64,000 bases of DNA, taken from Ornithodoros turicata (Eukaryota; Arthropoda; Arachnida; Ixodida; Argasidae). Positions 34,810 to 45,934 of the stretch are shown piece after piece. The position numbers and the translations under genes were made by a program. The stretch spans positions 193,696,403-193,760,402 of the forward strand of contig NC_088201.1 of the NCBI RefSeq assembly GCF_037126465.1, given 5' to 3'. Under the pieces are notes generated by a model that did no database searches, was not told where the DNA came from, and saw only the letters and a program-made list of their open reading frames with translations. Every line of letters starts with the position of its first letter. Position 1 is the first letter of the stretch.

Positions 34810-35607
34810 AAGCCAGTGGCTATGCAAAAGCGCTCAGAAAATTCGATTCATATTTCATGCTCGGGCTGATGATCCCGGTATTTGAGAGATTGGAGAGCGC
34901 AAATTCTGCTCTGCAAAAGAACAGCTTGCAGTTTGGGCATACAGAGCAAATAGTGAAGACCGCTAGAGAATATGTTGCTGAACTCCGCGACAAATTCCCG
35001 GGCTTTTAGAGCATGGTGAAAGCCACGGCTGAGGAGCTCAAAACTGGGAGCCCCAGCCTACCGATAAGCCAGAGACAAGCCCCACGTCGTTACGACAAAG
35101 GATCTCATGCATTTAAATCAACGGAAGCCTATTATCGGCAGAGGTTCTACATGGTAATTGACACGGTTCCTGCGTCTCGGTGCACTCGGTTTCACCAAGG
35201 TCGAAAAGTTCTTAATGGGAAAAACTGACAGCGGTTATCTGTGCGAATTCTATAAAGGAGATATTGAGCGCACGTCGTCTTCAGCTTCATCGAGATATGC
35301 TGCTGGACATTGCAAACCAGCATTCCGTAAGCCTTGCTTCATTTCAGCGTTTCAGGACATAAAAGAGCTGCTCTCAGGAAAAGAAAGTGAACCACTCTGG
35401 ACGATACTTCCAGAAGTTGTTCAACTTCTTCGATTTGTATTGACCATACCTGTGACGTCCTGCACATCAGAAAAGTCCTTCTCGTGCCTACGGCGGCTGA
35501 AAACTTACTTGCGTTCCACAATTGGACAAGCCCGGTTAAACGATATTACCTTGCTCCATTGCCACAAAGAGTTAGCTCGTGAACGCTGCACGCTATCTAC
35601 TAGCTGA
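34810..35607 (+). pseudogene. hAT transposase, C-terminal part with dimerisation domain
   Basis: Continues the frame chain from 33362 after the LINE: SGYAKALRKFDSYFMLGLM, FERLESANSALQKNSLQFGHTEQIVKTAREYVAELRDKFPGF, QAPRRYDKGSHAFKSTEAYYRQRFYMVIDT. It ends with the hAT C-terminal dimerisation motif FVLTIPVTSCTSEKSFSCLRRLKTYLRSTIGQARLNDITLLHCHKE (35440-35570). An in-frame stop after PGF and a frame shift near 35160 make it a pseudogene. Confidence 0.85.
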
Positions 35608-36545
35608 ACGCTGTAGCAAACGAGTTCATCAAACGAACAGCTCATAAAGAAAACACGTTTCAATTTGTTGGCTAGAAGAATGCTATTTTTTCACGGCTTC
35701 TAAAGCCATGTGTTCGTTCTCTGAAGCCCGTGTCTGTTTCCCGTACCATCCAATGTGCTGGTACGCACCTGTCATCATGTACCAGCCGAGAATTTGACAA
35801 CCAAATAATAAATATTACACGTTGCACATGGTCGTCACTTCGTTTCCAGCTCGGGCACCGCTGGACTCCTCCCGTCCCCTCTCGTGTGCCAAACTCGCCC
35901 CCCCCTCCACCCGGTAAAATTGGCCTGCTACGCTTATGGTGAAACATCTATATCGTGGCCAGACTTCCGTTTTTATGTACCCACACATTTAATTCACCCG
36001 GAAAGCCGTTCCGTTCCCATAAATTTCCGCTGAATTTGGGAAGCAGCAATTTCGGCGCTTTTACTCCAGTGTGCCGTTGAAATAACACTGCACCGGAACT
36101 TTGCGGTTCTTTGATCAGTCAGTTGTCACTGAGATAACTTCGAGTTCATGTTTGCCATGATTTCCGTGACTCTGTCCTCATACTCAATTACCGTGTTGTA
36201 CTCATAGTCGTCATCAGGCACAATGGGATCTATTGCCGCGTCAGGGTTTGAAGTTCATTATGACTTCAGGATTTTTGTTAGCTGGGCCGTATAGCAGCAC
36301 GCTCCGCCTTCAGTCGGTACATAGTTCGTCGGTTTGTCGTTCCAGACACAGTGACGGTAGACGCTGTAGATGTGTTCCCGGGTTTCGGCACAAAAAGATG
36401 ATGTAGTAAAATCCATAACCGACTACACTAGATGTAACCTACAGTTGAGACCACCTGCATTCAAGTAAGCCAGCCGTGTCGATTTGGAACACATAGCCAG
36501 TGAACAAATATATTTGTTTCGGACTCGAGAAATCCAGACCTCTGT
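35608..36545. other. No recognised gene
   Basis: No domain, splice-linked exon or element terminus recognised. The 3' terminus of the hAT element should lie here but was not identified. Confidence 0.35.
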
Positions 36546-37120
36546 TTGCTTGAAAGGGACGCCAATAAAAACGACCCTGTTTTCTTCCAATCTAACTCAG
36601 GGCTTCGTGATCCTTCCATTTCGGAACTCACGGTATCGTATTTAAATTTCACGGTACCATGTTTTGCCGATCAAACTTGCAACCAAAAATATATAATTTC
36701 TATAGGCTCCGTAGCCCCGCTTTTGTGTGAAATTTGTTACATGTTCGGGACAGGGCCATGGAAGTTTGGTAAACTAGTAACGTATGTAGATGATATTATC
36801 GTTGTGGCAGGCGATTCAAACACAGCTATGCAAACCTTAAATGTTGCTATCGCTTCTTCCCTGAACTAGTTTTCACACATGAACCCCACAGGCAAGGAAC
36901 TGAGAGTTCTCGATACCACCTTCTGTATGTACCTAGGCCAGTGTTGAAGGTACGGGTGAAGTGATGCTCAGTCCCTTCTCAATATAAATCAACATAAATG
37001 GCATCAAGTATAAGCAAAATCAGCATTAAAGACAGCTAAAAAAATCTTGCTATCATTAGGTCGTCCCTTGCATTTCCTAACAATGTCTGATGTTTCCTGG
37101 AGGGCAATAAGCTAAAAAGC
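36546..37120 (+). pseudogene. Penelope-like reverse transcriptase fragment
   Basis: SIGSVAPLLCEICYMFG, FGKLVTYVDDIIVVAGDS and, after one stop, a region resembling the downstream Penelope RT stretch (GKELRVLDTTFCMYLG). The YVDD active-site box is intact, but flanking parts are frameshifted and short. No GIY-YIG domain follows. An old, truncated copy. Confidence 0.55.
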
Positions 37121-37298
37121 GCGCTTTAAATCCGGTTCCTGAACCGCGAAAGTGATTAGATGTGGGTCGATAATTCCTTTCTACCATGGCGGAGTCACTT
37201 AGGGAAGTTTGCTGCGATGTTTGGCTCTACTGGATTGCCTACACACACTTTCTAGTCCAGATCACACATAATTTTTTTATACCTATACTATGTACGGA

Positions 37299-37574
37299 AA
37301 CCGGCCTCGGTGGCTCAGTTGGTAGCGTGTTCGCCTTCTGATCCCGAGATCGCGGGTTCGAACCCGGCCGAGGACGCCAGCAACTTGGTGGCGGGGTACA
37401 AGTTGCTTAGACACGCCGTCTTCCGCGAGGGACGTTAAATATGGGGTGCCGTGTGATGAGCTTTCATCGCACGTTAAAGAACCCTCAGGTGGGCAAAAGC
37501 AATCCACAGACCGACCGCTGTGGCGTCGCTCATGATCTCAGTTGTCTCGCGACGTAAACACCCAATTATTAATT
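37299..37574 (+). mobile_element. tRNA-derived SINE, full length, with 12-bp target duplication
   Basis: The head carries RNA polymerase III internal promoter boxes: A box TGGCTCAGTTGGTAG and B box GGTTCGAACCC, within GGCCTCGGTGG...CCGGCCGAGG, which can form the tRNA-like acceptor pairing. The body continues to a short AATTATTAATTA tail. Direct repeats ACTATGTACGGA lie exactly at 37287-37298 and 37575-37586. The intact duplication indicates a fairly recent insertion, mobilised in trans by a LINE. Confidence 0.85.
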
Positions 37575-37586
37575 ACTATGTACGGA

Positions 37587-38515
37587 GGGTGTAATCAGGG
37601 TGAGATGGTTTAAGGGTGTTTTACCTCATTGTAAAGTGTTTAACGTTTTCGTGGAAAAGAATGACGTGTACACTGAGTCTTAATTTTGCCTCATACCAAA
37701 ACAAACAATAAACACAAACGTCATCGTGATGGCAACTTGATACACCAAGCGATTCCTCACTTCAGTGTTTTTGGTGTATATACTTAGGTTTAAACTTAGA
37801 CACTTCGCTCTTGATTTTGACTGGAATTCGAGCAGGCTATTCAATTTCCACATGTCTCGTAACACAAGCAATGTATATATTATTATTTTTTCTCTTAGAA
37901 AGGAAGTGCCGTTCTTTGTGAGCTTTGGTTCGTCTTCCCAATTATGTCATGTTTCAAATTCATCTCTAAATATGTCAGAACGTATATTAGTCCAATATTG
38001 CCACCACTTTGGAATTCCCATGTGGAAAGAACACGATACATTACATGCTCATGTTACGCATATACTTTGGCTGATACGTACGATACACGCACTCTGTAAA
38101 CAATGGTGCACACGTTACGTGGTTGCTTAGGGGTGGCGATTTACACGAAAAATGAAGTTGAATCAGTTATGGTATCATCCAATTATCCAATTACACCCTA
38201 AAAGGTGTTTGAATTTTAAGAGTCAGGCTAAGAAGCTGCACACTCGCTACACTAGGCGTTACACCTTTCCTGAGGTTATGTGGGTGTGTCGTAACTCACA
38301 CCGCTTTAAGTGTAAAAGTTTGAAGGTGTTGCGAAATACACCCTAAGAGGTATTTTGTTACACCTGAAACCGTTTACAAGTAAAGCGGAGTGCGATCTAC
38401 GACACCCGCCTTACACACAAAAGGGTGTAAAAGTTTAGCGTGCACAAAAGACCTCTCTGTAGGGTTGGCAACGCGCGGATGTTCATCCCGTTTTGCATTA
38501 CGCCTGCTGTGTCAT
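37587..38515. other. No gene; ACACCC/GGGTGTAA word-rich sequence
   Basis: 38190-38450 contains many ACACCC, GGTGTAA and TTACACC words in both orientations (for example AATTACACCCTAAAAGGTG and AAGGGTGTAAAAGTTT), which suggests a small DNA element, but clear termini could not be fixed. Confidence 0.35.
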
Positions 38516-38521
38516 TTTATT
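38516..38521 (-). terminator. Candidate polyadenylation signal of the caspase-like gene
   Basis: AATAAA on the minus strand about 520 bases downstream of the caspase-like stop codon. It is the first such hexamer seen downstream on that strand. Inferred only. Confidence 0.3.
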
Positions 38522-39037
38522 TTTAGATGCGCCATACATTGGGCAAACTTAGCTGTGCATAAATAAGAGATTGTGTAACCATAAGATTGCAATTACATAA
38601 CTAATGTGTCGATAACGTCTGGCATACGAAACCATGTGCTCAGTTGCGTCGACTGTGCGGCCCGGTATACGGATGCCAGTCCATTGTTATCACGCGATTC
38701 AACTCGCATTCTGGTGGAAACTGTTTTACTATGTCACGTCCATGCTGTATTTAGTCAGCCCCTAGTCATCGTCTCCCCTGCCCCCTGGTGTTTGCTTGCT
38801 GCCTCCGTTCCTTAAATCAGTGTGTACTTGTTATCAGGTGTACAAGAGGCAGAAACAGAATCGCGAAATACACTTGACACACATCTTCACGAAGGATTTC
38901 TGGGTGCCCTTGTAGCAAGGCATGGGAAGTGGAGCCGTTTTATAAAGACGCAAACAGACTCTTCCCTATTTCCTCATTTTTTTCTAAAGTGTCTGTAGGA
39001 GCAATAACACACACGAAATGCGAAGAATGAGTGAGAC

Positions 39038-39246
39038 TTAACTTACTTCAGCTGCAAACCGAATATTCTTCCTGAGCGTGGAGTGTCTGTACAGTGTCTC
39101 ATCCGGTTTCTTTTCCCGTGCTACATAATACTTGACCAGTGTCATCATTTCTTCGAAATTCTTCGTAAGATAGTCTCTGTTGATGACTTGACAGAGCGCC
39201 TGGACGAATAAAGAACCACCAACTGAACCCGGAGACGAAAGATAAC
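39038..39246 (-). CDS. Caspase-like protein, last exon (small subunit)
   Basis: The acceptor TACCTTGCAG precedes GTTATCTTTCG. The two leading bases complete a Gly codon with the last base of the exon at 40018. It encodes YLSSPGSVGGSLFVQALCQVI, then a helical stretch and STLRKNIRF near the C-terminus, ending AAEVS-stop at 39038. This matches the caspase p10 subunit: GSxFVQALC is the p10 helix start, and STLxKxxxF is the last beta strand. In active caspases the first segment reads roughly GYxSWRN, where Arg and Trp shape the substrate pocket. Here it is GYLSSPGS, so that arginine is absent. A GTAAGT at 39041-39046 would be a good donor, leaving a possible alternative C-terminus. Confidence 0.8.
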
Positions 39247-40017
39247 CTGCAAGGTATAACACATATTGTTATCATTGCACAGCAACCTTTTTGTGACGCG
39301 TTGATATACTGGGGCGTTCACAATCACCAGCCATCATCACTATTCATTGATCATCACTATTCACGAGTCAAGAAAAGTACAAAAATTTGATCGCGCACAA
39401 TACTGTAGGAAGTAACTCGGACTCCCTCCTTCGGAATTATGGGATTTGGACGGCTTTGCAAGGTGTTTTCTAGATAGTTTCTTGGAGCGTCAGAAGTGCA
39501 AGTAAAAGAAAAAGAGAGGATATTAGGATATGAAAAAATGCGGCCATGCAACAAAACTTGAAAGACGGATATTATACCAAGACAAAAAGTGCTGAAAGTT
39601 ATCAGTGACATTATTCGGGAGTATGGAGCTGGAGGGATATGTGAGAAAGCGGGTGTGTCAATGTTACATAGAAACAACGATGGGAGAGGGTGAAGGAAAA
39701 CTGTGCAAGTGAAGTGCTTCTAAGATAGTCTTTTAAGGTCTTGATTACGTCATAAGATGTGTGGTTGCATATTTTAGAATAAGACAAGACCTGTGGATGT
39801 GTCTCTCAGTATTGGAAGGTGAAACTAGCGAGAGCGTTAAAGTTTTCCACAGGAGGCTCGAAACGCCTAGTACGAACGCTACAGGGTAGCTAGAATGTGC
39901 CGAAACGGAAATCCTCGCTGTGTAAAGTGCTTATTTTAAGGGAAGTTTTCTCTACTTCGTTCGCTCGCTCTTCAATTTACTTTTCACCAGCAGTGTAGAA
40001 GATAGCATAAGAAATAC

Positions 40018-40129
40018 CTGTCGAGGTACTCTCGAAGATAAAGAAATCAGCATGTGAAGGCACACTTGTAGTCTTGCTCGGACCGTCAGCAAAGTCAAAT
40101 TTGCCTCCCTGTTTCCCGCCACGTAAAGT
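40018..40129 (-). CDS. Caspase-like protein, active-site exon with cysteine replaced
   Basis: 112-nt exon between acceptor TTACTTTCCAG and donor CAG|GTATTT, encoding TLRGGKQGGKFDFAD... to VPSHADFFIFESTST. The latter aligns with the end of the large subunit linker and p10 start of caspases (VPxxADFLxxYSTxPG). The preceding exon ends KPKLFFLH in phase 0, so the active-site pentapeptide, QACRG in most caspases, reads HTLRG: the nucleophilic cysteine is Leu. Phases match on both sides (0 in, 1 out). No cleavage-site Asp cluster is obvious other than FAD. The flanking 771-bp intron (39247-40017) has no recognised element. Confidence 0.8.
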
Positions 40130-40901
40130 CTGGAAAGTAAGGTAATACGTAGGTAAGCGAAATCCAACCATTGAGGCATTAATGCTGTCATAATTCTTCT
40201 CTTTCATTTTTATACGGCTATGAATAGCGTTGTGTAAAATCGCACATTCAGGAACATTTGGGTGTGGTGGTAAGTCGCCCATCTATAAATAAATAAAAGG
40301 GTACTTAGTTAGGCCGAATGTAATGAGCCTCGAGTATGCCGGTTGACATGGTACGCCAGACTCAACCAACAGCACTAGCAATAGATTTATCGGTTGTCAA
40401 GACATATCTGATTTTTCCATCACCTCCGATTTCTACAACGGCTTATTTTACGGTACGATGAACGTGTATGGGCTGAAATACCTTGTGGTATTGTAAGGAG
40501 CACGTTAGTTTGTAACCGTTGTTTTCTCGACCTCTTCGGGAGTAGTACAGAGTAGTAGGGAGTAGCTCTCTCGAAATAAAGTTGTCGTTGTTGTTATTTT
40601 CTCGATGTTTCGATATGCACGCATAGCTTCTTCGTTTAAATGGAGCAATGAGGCGACATGGCTCGAAACCTGTTTCATTTGCCTACCATGCAGGACCGAT
40701 CCTGCAATGCATGCAAATGTTTTATAACTGCACAATCGAAGCCGTGTGTCCGGCGCAAGGTTGACAACACCCCTAGATACATTTCTAATAGATTAAATTG
40801 TAATAGATCACCCCTTTTTGCTTCCCCTATCTCTTGGTTGTTCCACTTTAATTCCTTCATAACTGTGTTTGCAACGTGGCCTTCTGAACTTTTATCTGCT
40901 C

Positions 40902-40925
40902 TCTCTCTCTGTCTGTCTGTCTGTC

Positions 40926-40984
<59 letters not shown>
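40902..40984. repeat. (TCTG)n then (GT)n microsatellite
   Basis: About seven TCTG units followed by about 26 GT units, inside the caspase-like intron. Confidence 0.95.
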
Positions 40985-40987
<3 letters not shown>

Positions 40988-41149
40988 GAAAACTTTGTAC
41001 AGATGGGCGCCGAAAAAGATACAGAGTACAAGCAACGAAGGAACTTTCGAAGCCCCATAATGATGAAAAAGAATGACTACTTTGATTACATTAAAATTAT
41101 ATGGGAGATACTAGAAATAGATTTACAGTACAGTTAGTGGTCGACGTAT

Positions 41150-42167
41150 CGGCAGTCAGCGATGCCCTCAAAAGGACTAAACTTGAAAATAGGTGACAAG
41201 TGTTTATATACAAGGGGACGGGGGAAGGGAAGATGTGAACAGTAGACGTAGAGCGGCTTTGGTGATGTTCCAGGAGCATCGTTCCTGGTCGTCCATTGAA
41301 CACTTGCAGGGGCTATGCTCCAGGAGAGTTCATCCTGGTCATGAGAGAACTAATCTTCTGAGGCTGGAACAACATAGAAGGGACAAATGCATACAAAACT
41401 TCAATTTGCCAAAGAAATTAACTATGAAAGATTCATCCTGGTCGTTCTAAAAACGTGAAACGATAAAAAGAGACGTCAGAAAGAATAGAGGAGGGCCAGG
41501 AGATTTGCTCTATGAGGTAAGGCTGCGAACTGCAGACAATATGCCGGAGTCTTCCTTTATCGTGGACTGGAATTTTTCAATTAGGAATGATTCACGCTGT
41601 TGTCCGCTGTGGTGTCACGTAAAACTGGACTGACGGACGGACGGACGGATGAATGGATAGACGGATGGATGGATGGACGGACTTCACACTCAAGGTGTCG
41701 GAAATCAGTGCAAAAAGGCCATATGGCTTGGCGTAGAGACTTATGTACACGCTAATATTGTTGAACGAGTGGCTGGCTTGAGTGAAATGACGCGACACAG
41801 GGATATTTGGTTGGTTTCTAATATCGAATGTGCAATTATTAAAACGAATTTGGAATGACGTTGTAGTTAGGCCCACATATTGTGCTTTGCATGAATTGCA
41901 TTCCAATAGATATACTACGACGAAGGAGTTGCAGAAGGAAGCACTTACTAATTTTTACTTGGAAGTTGCTGTGATGACGTTTCAGTATGTTTTGAAGGTG
42001 AAGGATCCCGCCATTGAAGTTGACTGTAAGATTAACCCGTTTGGGGCGTTCGGGCTGTGCTGAGTTTTGTACAATTCTAGTATATTTGCGCAATTTGAGT
42101 GTATCTTTGTGCCCATAGCTGTGCCGCTAATTTGAATGTAATGTCTGTTGTTGAATTCAAAATTCAC
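41150..42167 (-). pseudogene. Penelope-like element fragment (RT motif and GIY-YIG end)
   Basis: Minus strand: FEFNNRHYIQISGTAMGTKIHSNCANI (42160-42080) is the Penelope RT GTxMGTKxAPxxAN motif. Only about 200 bases later the GIY-YIG-type endonuclease region appears: VVVYLLECNSCKAQYVGLTTTSFQIRFNNCTFDIRNQ, then IPVSRHFTQASHSFNN (41880-41740). RT palm and thumb are therefore deleted. A downstream AGGCTGGAACAACATAGAAGGGACAAAT word (41360-41387) is shared with the palindrome at 62.5 kb. The sequence is frameshifted throughout. Confidence 0.7.
41627..41682. repeat. (GACG/GATG)n simple repeat
   Basis: About 14 degenerate four-base units GACG, GATG and GATA inside the Penelope fragment. Confidence 0.85.
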
Positions 42168-42299
42168 ATGTGAGTATTAACGAAATTAGTGTTTCTTCGA
42201 GAGCAGAATCATAAGGATTTTAGGATAGTTTTTCACATGCAACTATGGTCGCATGACTGCCGTTGTCGTGGGGGAGATTGGTGTAGAACGAGGTAACAT

Positions 42300-42840
42300 G
42301 GAGACTCACAAGTAGCTCGTCGGTAAAACAGACTGAAACTCGCGGATTCCTTTGCAGGATAGAGTGAGGCGCTTCATGCGTTTCACGTCATCGGACGTCC
42401 GAAGACATCATAAAATGAACGTCAGGACGACATGTGGTGGCTAGTTCTTACTGATTGGTTCCCATGGAATGAACTCGTTTGATGAACAATGATTGGCCGT
42501 TTTCAAATTTGTGCGCGAGCGGTCAAACAGCCGACAGCGCGTCGGTAGAAACGGCTGAAACCAGTTCCCCGAAACTCGCGACTACCTTTCCGGGATGAAG
42601 TCAGGCACTTCATGCGTTTCACGTCATCGGACGTCCGAAAACATCATAAAATGAACGTTAGGACGACATCCGGTGGCTAGTTTGTACAGATTGGTTCCCA
42701 TGGAATGAATTCGTTTTATGATCAATGATTGGCCGTTTTCAAATTTGCGCGAGCCTCAAACGGACGACAGCAAGTCGTAGAGCCGGCTAGAAGCAGTTCC
42801 CTGAGACTCACGATTTCCTTTGCGGGATAAAGTGAAGAGC
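42300..42840 (+). repeat. Tandem repeat of about 236 bp, a little over two copies
   Basis: CATGCGTTTCACGTCATCGGACGTCCG recurs at 42375 and 42611. Flanking GATTGGTTCCCATGGAATGAA and AATGATTGGCCGTTTTCAAATTTG blocks repeat at the same spacing. The array ends about 260 bases before the LINE ORF1 region, so it may be the repeated 5' promoter region of that LINE. Confidence 0.75.
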
Positions 42841-43099
42841 TTTCGCTAAGCCTATTTTGTTCCCCTTTTTCTGACACCGTTACTTAGAAGGCTACCCTGC
42901 TCGCCGACGTTCCGTCGAATGGGGACAAACCGTCCGCCTTTCAGGTAGCTGTAAGGTACAGTCAGTTCATCAGTAAGTAAGTTCACCGTAAGTGCATCAG
43001 TTAACGTCGCTGTTATCAACCGCGGCAGAAAGGGCATGAAGAACGATGCCCGCCAAAAGGGCTGGCTAAGGACCCCATGGCAACTTCGCAAATGCGAAG

Positions 43100-44163
43100 T
43101 AAGCCCAGTCAGAACAAACGCCCTGTATTGAGACATCAGACAAGGGTGAGATAAGCGGTTCTGATGAGAAATCTACCGAAAGTGATAGTCTTAGAACTGC
43201 ACTTAACAAACGAAGCAATGATGTGGCTGCAGATAGTGCTCTGAACCACTCCCGGATAAACGAACTCTCAGATACAATGGAAGATGATGAGGGATTCATC
43301 ACTGTGGTGCACAAAAAGCAAAGGAAAGCAGAAATACCTGTTATTATGAGACCTGTCAATCGTAAGGAATCTTTCTTTCACGTAAACCCAAACAACACTT
43401 CTAAAGAAGTCCTGCAAGCATCTCAAGAGGAAATTAAAAGCCACAGTTTCGCAAAGGACGGCAGTATTGTGATATCGGTTGCGTCTCTGCCTGCTGCCAA
43501 AGCCTTGCTTGCGCTAACAACGTTTTCCAGTATTGCTGTGACATCACGAGTTGCAGATTCATACGCAACAAACACAGGGAAAATAGTTGGGCTCAGGATT
43601 ACATACAGTGACGAACAACCGCTGGAATTCTTGCAACCCTATGGTGCTGTGGATGGTCGTCGTCGAAAAGGATTCAAGATGCATGTCAACGCGAGACATA
43701 CGCGTCAGGAACTACACTAGTGTGATCATTACCTTCAAGTCTTATGTTCAAATGTCGCACTCTATAAAGCTGGGATTTGACACTTACACAGTGTATGGGT
43801 ATTTTACGCCAACCCAAGGTTACAACTGCATGCGGTTCGCCAAAGAATTGCAGAGGCACCACGCGCTGTAAGGTACGTGCAGGGCCGCACAACTATCGTG
43901 ACTGTGTTGCGAGAAGGCAAAATAAGTGTGCCAACTGTAATGGTCCCCACGCAGCTTTCTATGGCAAGTGTTCCCGACGCCTAACCGCCATGAGAGCAGT
44001 CAAGGCCGATGCCTATGGTAATGAAGAAGTAAAGCGTTATTTACAAGCTGCAAGTCGCAAACAAAACAAAAGGCTCAACAAAAGAAATACCAAACTCTGC
44101 CACCACCGCCAACGTTTGAAAATTTCCCTCAGCTACCACAAAGGCCAGCTAAAACAGGGATAG
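43100..44163 (+). pseudogene. LINE ORF1 (RNA-binding, CCHC-type) of the intronic LINE
   Basis: A frame from about 43145 encodes DNA/RNA-binding ORF1 of the kind common in tick LINEs: MEDDEGFITVVHKKQRKAEIPVI, SFFHVNPNNTSKEVLQASQEEI, KDGSIVISVASLPAAKALLAL, GLRITYSDEQPLEFLQPYGAV, then after frame changes TSVIITFKSYVQMSHSIKLGFDTYTV and a zinc-knuckle region whose second half is AGPHNYRDCVARRQNKCANCNGPHAAFYGKCSRR. ORF1 proteins bind the LINE RNA and form particles. At least two frameshifts break the frame. Confidence 0.75.
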
Positions 44164-44470
44164 CACGAAAGACCACAGGCCAACCACCAGCAGAAAAGCC
44201 TCCACCGCCTCCAAGTGTCTGGTCTACTGAAGAGTCTGCCGAAGGCGACAAGCCTACCCCGCCACCAGCGCCCCCAAGGAAACTCATCCATCGACCAGAC
44301 AGAAGGGTTACCCAGAACAGAAGTCTCCTTGGTCCTCCAGATCATTCCTGTTGTTCTGGCAGCATTTAAGGCTACTGTCGTGTCTCTCCCACAAACCCAA
44401 CAACTTCCCGAGGTAAAGCAGGTTCTTGCCTTCGAATCTCAACTGCTGACGATCATTACGCAAGCCAGTC

Positions 44471-44628
44471 ATGGATAAAATTTACAGTAGTGCAACGGTT
44501 ATGCAGTGGAACTGCAATGGACTTCAGGGACGAATCAGTAACGTGAGAAAATTTTTGTTACGTTATCCTATCCTAGTGCTAGCGTACATAGAAACTGGAA
44601 TCAGCAGTACTTTCATGATCTCAAACTA
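44471..44628 (+). pseudogene. LINE ORF2, start of the endonuclease
   Basis: MDKIYSSATVMQWNCNGLQGRISNVRKFLLRYPILVLAYIET is the N-terminus of an APE-type endonuclease (WNCNGL and a downstream E). It is cut at NYEG by the mariner at 44629, inserted in a TA dinucleotide, and resumes at 45935. Confidence 0.8.
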
Positions 44629-45932
44629 CGAGGGGTGTTCAAGTCAAACCGGGACTTTCTGTCTCCTGACCGAACAAATGGCTCGCGCTACTTCTTTTGC
44701 TTCATTTTCACACGCGACAGGCCTCCGCCTTCACCACGTGATGGTGCAAAGTTTGTGCAAAACAGAAGACACGTTTCTGAACAAGATGGCCGACGACGAG
44801 GTGAGCGCGCATATCGAACAGCGAATTGTCATGAAGTTTCTCGTGAATGAAGACGTAAGGTCATCCGACTTTCACAGAAGACTTCCGGCTCAGTATGGTT
44901 ACGATACGCTTAGCCGCAACGAAGCGTTTGAGTGGTGCAAAAGGTTCCGAGACGTCCGTACATGAGTGCAGGACGATACCCGCCGGGACGGCTCAGAGCC
45001 CAGTGTCTGACTTCCTGAGAACATCTAACTTGTGGAGCGCCTGATCCTCAAGTACCGATGGATAACATGTCTCGAACTTGCTCGAAACAAGGACCTTACT
45101 GTGGGAACGTTGAACACTATCATTCATGAACACCTCCAGTTTCGAAAAGTTCGTGCCCGTTGGGTCCCGAGGCGGCTCTCTGAGTTTCACCGGCAGAGAG
45201 GACTGAGAATCTCCCAAGAGCTAAGGTACCGCTTCGCTACTGAAGGACAGCCGTTCCTTGATCGGATCATCATGTGCGATGAAACTTGGGTGCGCCATTT
45301 CGCTCCTGAGTCTACACGTGCATCAAAACAGTGGAAGCATCCGGGTTCGCCAGCTCCGAAGAAGTTCCGAAACACCCCGTCTGCGGGTAAAGTCATGGTC
45401 ACGGTTTTCTGGGATAAGGCTGGCGTTGTTCATGTTGGTTTTCTGCCCAGTGGTACCACCATCAATAGAGCTTATTACTGCCAGGTTCTCAGGGATGTGC
45501 ATAAGGCGCTGAAGCAAAAGCGGCCGAGCCTCACCACCAAAGGAGTCCTCCTCCTACAGGACAATGCACGCCCGCATACCGCGCATCTCACGACACGCCC
45601 CTTACAGGAACTGGGCTGAGAGTTGCTGCCACATTCCCATTACAGTCTAGACCTCGCCCCCAGCGGTTACCATCTCTTCGGACCATTGAATGCGTTCCTT
45701 GGGGGCCGCCACTTCAGCTGCGACGACGAGGACAAGAATGCAGTCCGATCATGGCTGCTATGCGCCGATATGGATTTCCACGCTGCTGCCATCCAAACCC
45801 TCGTGATACCCTGATACAAGAGCATTGGTGTAGCTGGAGATTACGTTGCAAAATAAAAATAATTTCCCGCCTGTAAGTTCATTTTACTTTCGCGAAAAAT
45901 GACAAATCCCGTGTTGACTTGAACACCCCTCG
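44629..45932 (+). mobile_element. mariner transposon, complete but inactive
   Basis: 1304 bp with perfect 19-bp terminal inverted repeats CGAGGGGTGTTCAAGTCAA, flanked by TA on both sides (44627-44628 and 45933-45934). The size and TA duplication are those of a full-length mariner. It lies in the LINE endonuclease. The transposase inside carries several stops. Confidence 0.95.
44787..45815 (+). pseudogene. mariner transposase pseudogene
   Basis: The N-terminus MADDEVSAHIEQRIVMKFLVNEDVRSSDFHRRL...WCKRFRD is the paired helix-turn-helix domain. The catalytic domain (45032-45815) has MCDETWVRH (first Asp) and LLLQDNARPHTAH (second Asp). The third box reads HYSLDLAPSGYHLF, where the expected third Asp (DD34D spacing) is Gly. 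Stops occur at 44963, near 45010, at 45618 and elsewhere, so it cannot make transposase. Confidence 0.9.
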
Positions 45933-45934
45933 TA

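Noticed and set aside
39353..39677. 106-codon minus-strand frame between caspase-like exons
   Set aside because: Lies in the 771-bp intron; the phases of the flanking exons join without it and no caspase motif is present.
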